From CAYXGE01 sp964464435 (GTDB lineage: Bacteria; Pseudomonadota; Gammaproteobacteria; Burkholderiales; Methylophilaceae), in NCBI GenBank assembly GCA_964464435.1, contig CAYXGE010000071.1:1-9533 (forward strand): a stretch of DNA of 9,533 bases, written 5' to 3'. The position numbers were made by a program, and so were the translations under genes. The notes beneath the pieces are model-generated. The model was not told the DNA's origin, made no database searches, and saw only the letters and a list, made by a program, of their open reading frames with translations. Below are positions 6,375 through 9,533 of the stretch, in pieces; the first letter of the stretch is position 1; each line of letters begins with the position of its first letter.

Positions 6375-6474
6375 NNNNNNNNNNNNNNNNNNNNNNNNNN
6401 NNNNNNNNNNNNNNNNNNNNNNNNNNNNNNNNNNNNNNNNNNNNNNNNNNNNNNNNNNNNNNNNNNNNNNNNNN
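6375..6474. other. Assembly gap, exactly 100 N
   Basis: A run of exactly 100 N, the usual placeholder for a gap of unknown length. PurB on one side breaks after residue 368, and WrbA on the other begins a few residues into its N-terminus. E. coli PurB, as I recall, has 456 residues, so about 88 codons plus a stop, the purB-wrbA spacer and the wrbA start are missing, together more than about 275 bp. Confidence 0.97.
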
Positions 6475-7580
6475 ACTTCTAATTTATTCAAGCCGCGCAA
6501 GCATGAGTCAAAGCCAAGTAGGGTATAGCCAAATGCTACGCCCATATTACGTAATACGGTTGAGTCGGTAAGGTCTCGTTGCCAACGTGAGATGGGTAAT
6601 TTTTCAGCCAAATGGCGCAAAACTGCATTGGCTAAACCTAAATTACCTTCCGAGTTTTCAAAGTCAATCGGGTTGACTTTATGTGGCATAGTAGATGAGC
6701 CGATTTCTCCTGCTTTTACTTTTTGTTTAAAGTAGCCAACGGAGATATAACCCCAAATATCGCGGTTTAAATCAATCAATATGGTGTTGATGCGTGCCAA
6801 ATTGTCATAAAGTTCAGCCATATAATCATGTGGCTCAATCTGAATGGTCATTGGGTTATAGGTTAAGCCTAAAGACTCCACAAATTGTTTGGCAAAGCTT
6901 TCCCAATCGTAGTTTGGGTAAGCGGATAAATGCGCATTAAAGTTGCCCACTGCACCATTGATTTTGCCTAAAATTTCATTGTTTTTTAGTTGTTTTTCTT
7001 GGCGTTGCAAGCGATATACTACGTTGGCTAACTCTTTACCTAGTGTAGTAGGAGAGGCGGTTTGACCGTGCGTGCGAGAAAGCATGGGTTGCTCGGCAAG
7101 CTCTAGCGCAAGCGATTTGAGTCTAGTAATTAAGTTTTCTAAAAATGGCAACATCACAGCATCGCGCGCGCCTTTGAGCATAAGGGCATGCGATAAGTTG
7201 TTAATGTCCTCTGAGGTGCAAGCAAAGTGGATAAATTCACTGGCTTGTTTAATTTCTGAGTAACCATCAAAACGCTCTTTTAGCCAATATTCAAGGGCTT
7301 TAACGTCATGGTTAGTGCGCATTTCTATAGCTTTAACTTGCTCAGCTTCCACTTCACCAAATGCAGCCATGGCTTCATTGAGGGCTTTAATGGTGGTGTC
7401 GCTAAATGGTGCAACTTCATCAATACCTTGCGCTAGGCTTAAGGCTTTGAGCCATTCTACTTCAACAAACGCTCTATATTTAATGAGGGCATACTCACTA
7501 AAATAAGGGCGAAGTGCGTCTAGTTTAGTTTGATAACGACCATCCAAGGGTGATAATGCGTTAAGCGAGGTAAGTTCCAT
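6475..7580 (-). CDS. purB: Adenylosuccinate lyase, N-terminal 368 residues (3' end lost in gap)
   Basis: PurB carries out two steps of purine synthesis: SAICAR to AICAR and adenylosuccinate to AMP, each releasing fumarate, as a cytoplasmic homotetramer. The visible sequence aligns closely with the long (E. coli-type) form: S-P-L-D-G-R-Y near the start, T-S-E-D-I-N-N-L-S-H, S-R-T-H-G-Q with catalytic H171, and the mobile signature loop G-S-S-T-M-P-H-K-V-N-P with S295. It breaks at K-L-E, where E. coli continues for about 88 residues. I chose ATG 7580 (M-E-L-T-S-L) because it matches the family N-terminus and has AAAG a few bases upstream; an ATG at 7595 adds five residues without a ribosome binding site. 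It heads the minus-strand row and is divergent from the rhomboid gene. Confidence 0.96.
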
Positions 7581-7618
7581 AACTACTTTCAACATCTTAA
7601 TATTAAAATAATAGTGAT

Positions 7619-7645
7619 ATTTTACCTGACAACCGCTATAGTCAA
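7619..7645 (-). promoter_or_regulatory. Candidate promoter for purB
   Basis: Minus-strand TTGACT (7645-7640) and TAAAAT (7624-7619) are separated by 15 bp, shorter than ideal, about 38 bp before the chosen start. They lie in the 152-bp divergent region with the rhomboid gene. I saw no clear purine-repressor palindrome there and no convincing promoter pair for the rhomboid direction. Confidence 0.3.
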
Positions 7646-7732
7646 AACCTGAATGTTAAATATATCAACATTTGGAATTTAATTTGTTGGCCTTAATCTC
7701 AAGATTTAATTGTTAATCATAGAGTCATTCAT

Positions 7733-8848
7733 TTGAGTACATTACTTAGACAACATCCCACCATGCCAAGCTTGCACGAAATGCTCAAGCAAAACGTGGC
7801 GCATGTACCTATCACAAAAGTAATAATCGCTTTAAATATCATGGTGTTTGTGGCAATGTTACTGGGTGGTGCTGGCTTTTGGCATTCCCCTAATATCGTT
7901 CAACTTAATTGGGGCGCAAACTTTGCACCAGCTACACAAAATGGCGAGTGGTGGCGTTTATTTACGGCCATGTTCCTTCATTTTGGCGTGATGCATTTAA
8001 CCATGAATATGCTTGCATTGTGGGATTGTGGCAGGCTGGTTGAGCGTATGTATGGCCATGCGTGGTTTGCCATCATTTATGTGTTGAGTGGTCTAGCGGG
8101 TAATTTATTTTCTTTAGTGATGCATGGCAATCAAGCGATTTCTGGCGGTGCTTCTGGCGCGGTGTTTGGAATTTATGGTGCACTTATAGTGTTTTTGTGG
8201 CTACAACGTAAGTTACTAGATCCTCGCGAGTTTAGGTTGTTTTTTGGCACAGCAGTGGGCTTTAGCGTCATAACGATTGCACTAGGTTTTGTGATTTCAG
8301 GCATTGATAATTATGCCCACATTGGTGGTTTTGTTGCAGGTATTTTATTGAGCATGAGTGTGTCTGGCTACAAGCATGTGGCGATGCCAAAACTTAGTTT
8401 TTATGCATTAGCGTTGTTATTTGTTATGCTAGTTTTGCTGCTTTTGAATTTACCAAAGCCAAAGTATAACTGGCATGACGAGCAAAAAGCGCAACAGCAG
8501 ATTCAAGCCTTTATTAAAAATGAGCAAATGATTAACCGTGCATGGTTAAAAGTTCTAGAAGATGGTAAATCGCAAAAGGTCACGTTTGATGAGCTGGCAA
8601 ACCGACTTGATAAAGAAGTGAGCGAGCGCTACCAAGAAAGCTTTGAGGCCTTAGCCAAAGTGCCCATAAACCCTGCCATGCCTTCAGCGCATACCCTAGA
8701 AAGCCTGCTGCAGTATACCCAACAGAAACGTGATACTTCAAAAGCCGTGGCTGAAGATTTAAGAGCGCGTGCGCAAGCTGGGCCAAGAATCCCCATTTTA
8801 CCAATGCTTGAAGATGAGCAAACGTCAACGAACCAAAACAAGCCATAA
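7733..8848 (+). CDS. Rhomboid-family intramembrane serine protease with long C-terminal extension
   Basis: The 371-residue product contains the rhomboid core: G-E-W-W-R-L (71-76) before a helix with H88-x-x-x-N92 (oxyanion-side residues), G-A-S-G with catalytic S141, and A-H-I-G-G with catalytic H196. Hydrophobic segments at about 28-47, 80-98, 111-130, 138-157, 168-187, 194-211 and 221-240 suggest a six-helix core plus one extra C-terminal helix. After 240 comes about 130 residues of hydrophilic, mostly helix-forming sequence rich in Lys, Glu and Gln, with no domain that I recognise. All core active-site residues are present, so it should cleave membrane substrates. The start is uncertain: TTG at 7733 is the only usable codon before an in-frame stop at 7694-7696, with a weak GAG upstream, while ATG at 7763 or 7781 would also leave the first helix intact. 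Confidence 0.92.
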   Translation: MSTLLRQHPTMPSLHEMLKQNVAHVPITKVIIALNIMVFVAMLLGGAGFWHSPNIVQLNWGANFAPATQNGEWWRLFTAMFLHFGVMHLTMNMLALWDCGRLVERMYGHAWFAIIYVLSGLAGNLFSLVMHGNQAISGGASGAVFGIYGALIVFLWLQRKLLDPREFRLFFGTAVGFSVITIALGFVISGIDNYAHIGGFVAGILLSMSVSGYKHVAMPKLSFYALALLFVMLVLLLLNLPKPKYNWHDEQKAQQQIQAFIKNEQMINRAWLKVLEDGKSQKVTFDELANRLDKEVSERYQESFEALAKVPINPAMPSAHTLESLLQYTQQKRDTSKAVAEDLRARAQAGPRIPILPMLEDEQTSTNQNKP

Positions 8849-8880
8849 CTGACTAACAGTGATATAACATTGATTTTTAG

Positions 8881-8888
8881 TATAAAAT
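8881..8888 (+). promoter_or_regulatory. -10-like element abutting the EF-hand gene start
   Basis: TATAAAAT at 8881-8888 contains TATAAA and TAAAAT; the latter ends 6 nt before the ATG. I found no -35 box at normal spacing. If active, it would give a nearly leaderless transcript. Confidence 0.3.
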
Positions 8889-8894
8889 AACTAC

Positions 8895-9218
8895 ATGTTC
8901 AAACGTACATTCATCATGTTTGGTTTAATGCTTACGCTAAATGCTTACGCAGGGGAAGTTGTGTTTGAAAATTCAACGCTTACTATGCCCAGTGAGATTG
9001 AGCTAAACCAGTCAGAGATAAACCAAGCAGAACCTACTGTAGAAGATAATATTATTGCCATGGACACAGACCGTAATGGCATGGTTACGGTTGAAGAAAT
9101 GCGTATTTTTGTGCAATCAAAGCATGGTAGTAGCTATCAAAGTGATACCCTCAAAAAAATGGAAGCGGCTGCTAATAGCCGTAGCTGTAGTTCACCATTT
9201 TCACGTTCATTTTATTAA
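8895..9218 (+). CDS. Secreted or periplasmic protein with a single EF-hand
   Basis: The 107-residue product begins with a clear signal peptide: K3/R4, hydrophobic 6-16, and an A-Y-A site giving probable cleavage after residue 19. The mature part of about 88 residues is acidic and has one complete EF-hand calcium loop at 57-68, D-T-D-R-N-G-M-V-T-V-E-E, with Asp, Asp, Asn and Glu at loop positions 1, 3, 5 and 12 and Gly at 6. The tail (S-R-S-C-S-S-P-F-S-R-S-F-Y) is Ser/Arg rich with one Cys. Calcium binding is likely; the function is unknown. The ATG at 8895 gives the best signal peptide. No Shine-Dalgarno precedes it, but TATAAAAT ends 6 nt before it. It follows the rhomboid gene by 46 bp on the same strand. 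Confidence 0.8.
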   Translation: MFKRTFIMFGLMLTLNAYAGEVVFENSTLTMPSEIELNQSEINQAEPTVEDNIIAMDTDRNGMVTVEEMRIFVQSKHGSSYQSDTLKKMEAAANSRSCSSPFSRSFY

Positions 9219-9239
9219 TTGATACTTTCTAAATTGTTA

Positions 9240-9251
9240 TAAGCGCGCTTA
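9240..9251. promoter_or_regulatory. Perfect 12-bp palindrome upstream of acnB
   Basis: TAAGCGCGCTTA is its own reverse complement. It sits 22 bp after the EF-hand gene stop and about 90 bp before acnB. It has no loop and no following T-run, so it is not a terminator. A protein-binding site is possible. Confidence 0.35.
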
Positions 9252-9286
9252 GGCACGTTCATTGCATGCGCTGACTTGTAATTTTC

Positions 9287-9309
9287 TTATACAGCACGGC
9301 ACTGTATAA
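9287..9309. promoter_or_regulatory. Inverted repeat TTATACAG-N7-CTGTATAA over the acnB -10 region
   Basis: Two perfect 8-bp arms (9287-9294 and 9302-9309) flank the 7-bp centre CACGGCA. The right arm covers five of the six bases of the TATAAT at 9305-9310. A protein bound here would block RNA polymerase, so a repressor operator for acnB is the simplest reading. The regulator is unknown. Confidence 0.5.
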
Positions 9310-9310
9310 T
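9305..9310 (+). promoter_or_regulatory. Probable -10 box of acnB
   Basis: Perfect TATAAT lies 30 bp before the acnB ATG, giving a leader of roughly 24 nt with GGA (9332-9334) 6 nt before the start as ribosome binding site. No good -35 box is at standard spacing (TTTTCT at 17 bp), so an activator may be needed or the promoter may be weak. Confidence 0.5.
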
Positions 9311-9340
9311 CTCATTTATTGCTAATTATTTGGACATCTC

Positions 9341-9533
9341 ATGTTAAAAGCTTATCGTGAACACGTTACCGAACGCGCCTCTCAAGGTTTACCACCATTG
9401 CCTCTCACACCAGAGCAAGTGGCTGATTTAGTGCTACTACTAAAAAATCCGCCCCAAAATGAAGCAGAGACTTTACTAGACTTACTCTCTAACCGCATCC
9501 CTGCTGGGGTAGACCAATCAGCGTATGTGAAGG
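9341..9533 (+). CDS. acnB: Aconitate hydratase B, N-terminal 64 residues (continues past window)
   Basis: The open frame from ATG 9341 runs off the window end. The translation begins M-L-K-A-Y-R-E-H-V-T-E-R and continues L-P-P-L-P-L-T-P-E-Q-V and L-L-K-N-P-P, then L-L-D-L-L-S-N-R-I-P-A-G-V-D. This is the typical start of AcnB, the HEAT-like N-terminal domain of the bifunctional aconitase / 2-methylisocitrate dehydratase. The enzyme interconverts citrate and isocitrate in the TCA cycle using a [4Fe-4S] cluster; the cluster ligands lie in the unseen C-terminal part. GGA 6 nt upstream supports the start. It appears to have its own promoter (TATAAT at 9305) overlapped by an inverted repeat. Confidence 0.94.
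   Translation, partial: MLKAYREHVTERASQGLPPLPLTPEQVADLVLLLKNPPQNEAETLLDLLSNRIPAGVDQSAYVK

Noticed and set aside
5793..7595. A single 600-residue PurB-WrbA fusion protein
   Set aside because: The frame continues only through the 100 N's. Each side is a recognisable separate enzyme, and the PurB C-terminal part is missing, so the continuity is an accident of gap length.
8928..8950. Direct repeat ATGCTTACGC in the EF-hand signal peptide region
   Set aside because: Two 10-bp copies 13 bp apart, not in the same reading frame and within coding sequence. This is probably chance or a slip product without function.
9240..9251. Terminator for the EF-hand gene
   Set aside because: The palindrome has no loop and is not followed by a T-run, so it does not fit a rho-independent terminator.
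9287..9309. LexA (SOS) box upstream of acnB
   Set aside because: LexA sites read CTGT...ACAG. Here the order is ACAG...CTGT with a different spacing, so the element is not a LexA box.

Overview
The window is ordinary chromosomal DNA of moderate to low GC, gene-dense, with no tRNA, rRNA, CRISPR array, insertion sequence or phage gene that I can see. The surE-pcm-nlpD order, the neighbouring wrbA, HugZ-like and DUF2069 genes, and the style of the proteins point to a betaproteobacterium. A methylotroph of the Methylophilaceae type (Methylotenera/Methylophilus) is my best guess, but this is inference from gene content and was not tested by a search.

Layout. Positions 1-413 (+) hold the C-terminal part of a nitroreductase-family protein. 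It converges on a TcmP/LCMT-like SAM methyltransferase (423-1280, -). A divergent intergenic region separates that gene from a small thioredoxin-fold protein (1428-1799, +). A strong bidirectional terminator at 1813-1839 closes the thioredoxin gene from one side and a long minus-strand gene row from the other. Read in the direction of transcription (right to left), that row is purB (5' part), a 100-N assembly gap, wrbA (start lost in the gap), a HugZ-like PPOX protein, a DUF2069 membrane protein, surE, pcm, nlpD and a small three-helix membrane protein. Three junctions are 4-bp ATGA stop/start overlaps (wrbA/HugZ-like, HugZ-like/DUF2069, pcm/nlpD), so translation is probably coupled there. Right of purB, divergently on +, lie a rhomboid protease with a long C-terminal extension (7733-8848), a secreted single-EF-hand protein (8895-9218) and the first 64 codons of acnB (9341 to the window end).

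Functional themes. SurE, Pcm and NlpD form a classic stationary-phase, damage-repair and envelope set. rpoS, the usual next gene in many proteobacteria, is absent and a small membrane protein occupies the place. WrbA, the HugZ-like protein, the nitroreductase and the thioredoxin are flavin- or thiol-dependent redox proteins. PurB (purine synthesis) and AcnB (TCA cycle) are housekeeping enzymes.

The most useful second-look items are an 8-bp-arm inverted repeat overlapping the -10 box of acnB, possible leaderless starts for surE and the EF-hand gene, the missing rpoS, and an assembly gap whose true size must exceed its 100 Ns. I found no convincing new multi-gene system.
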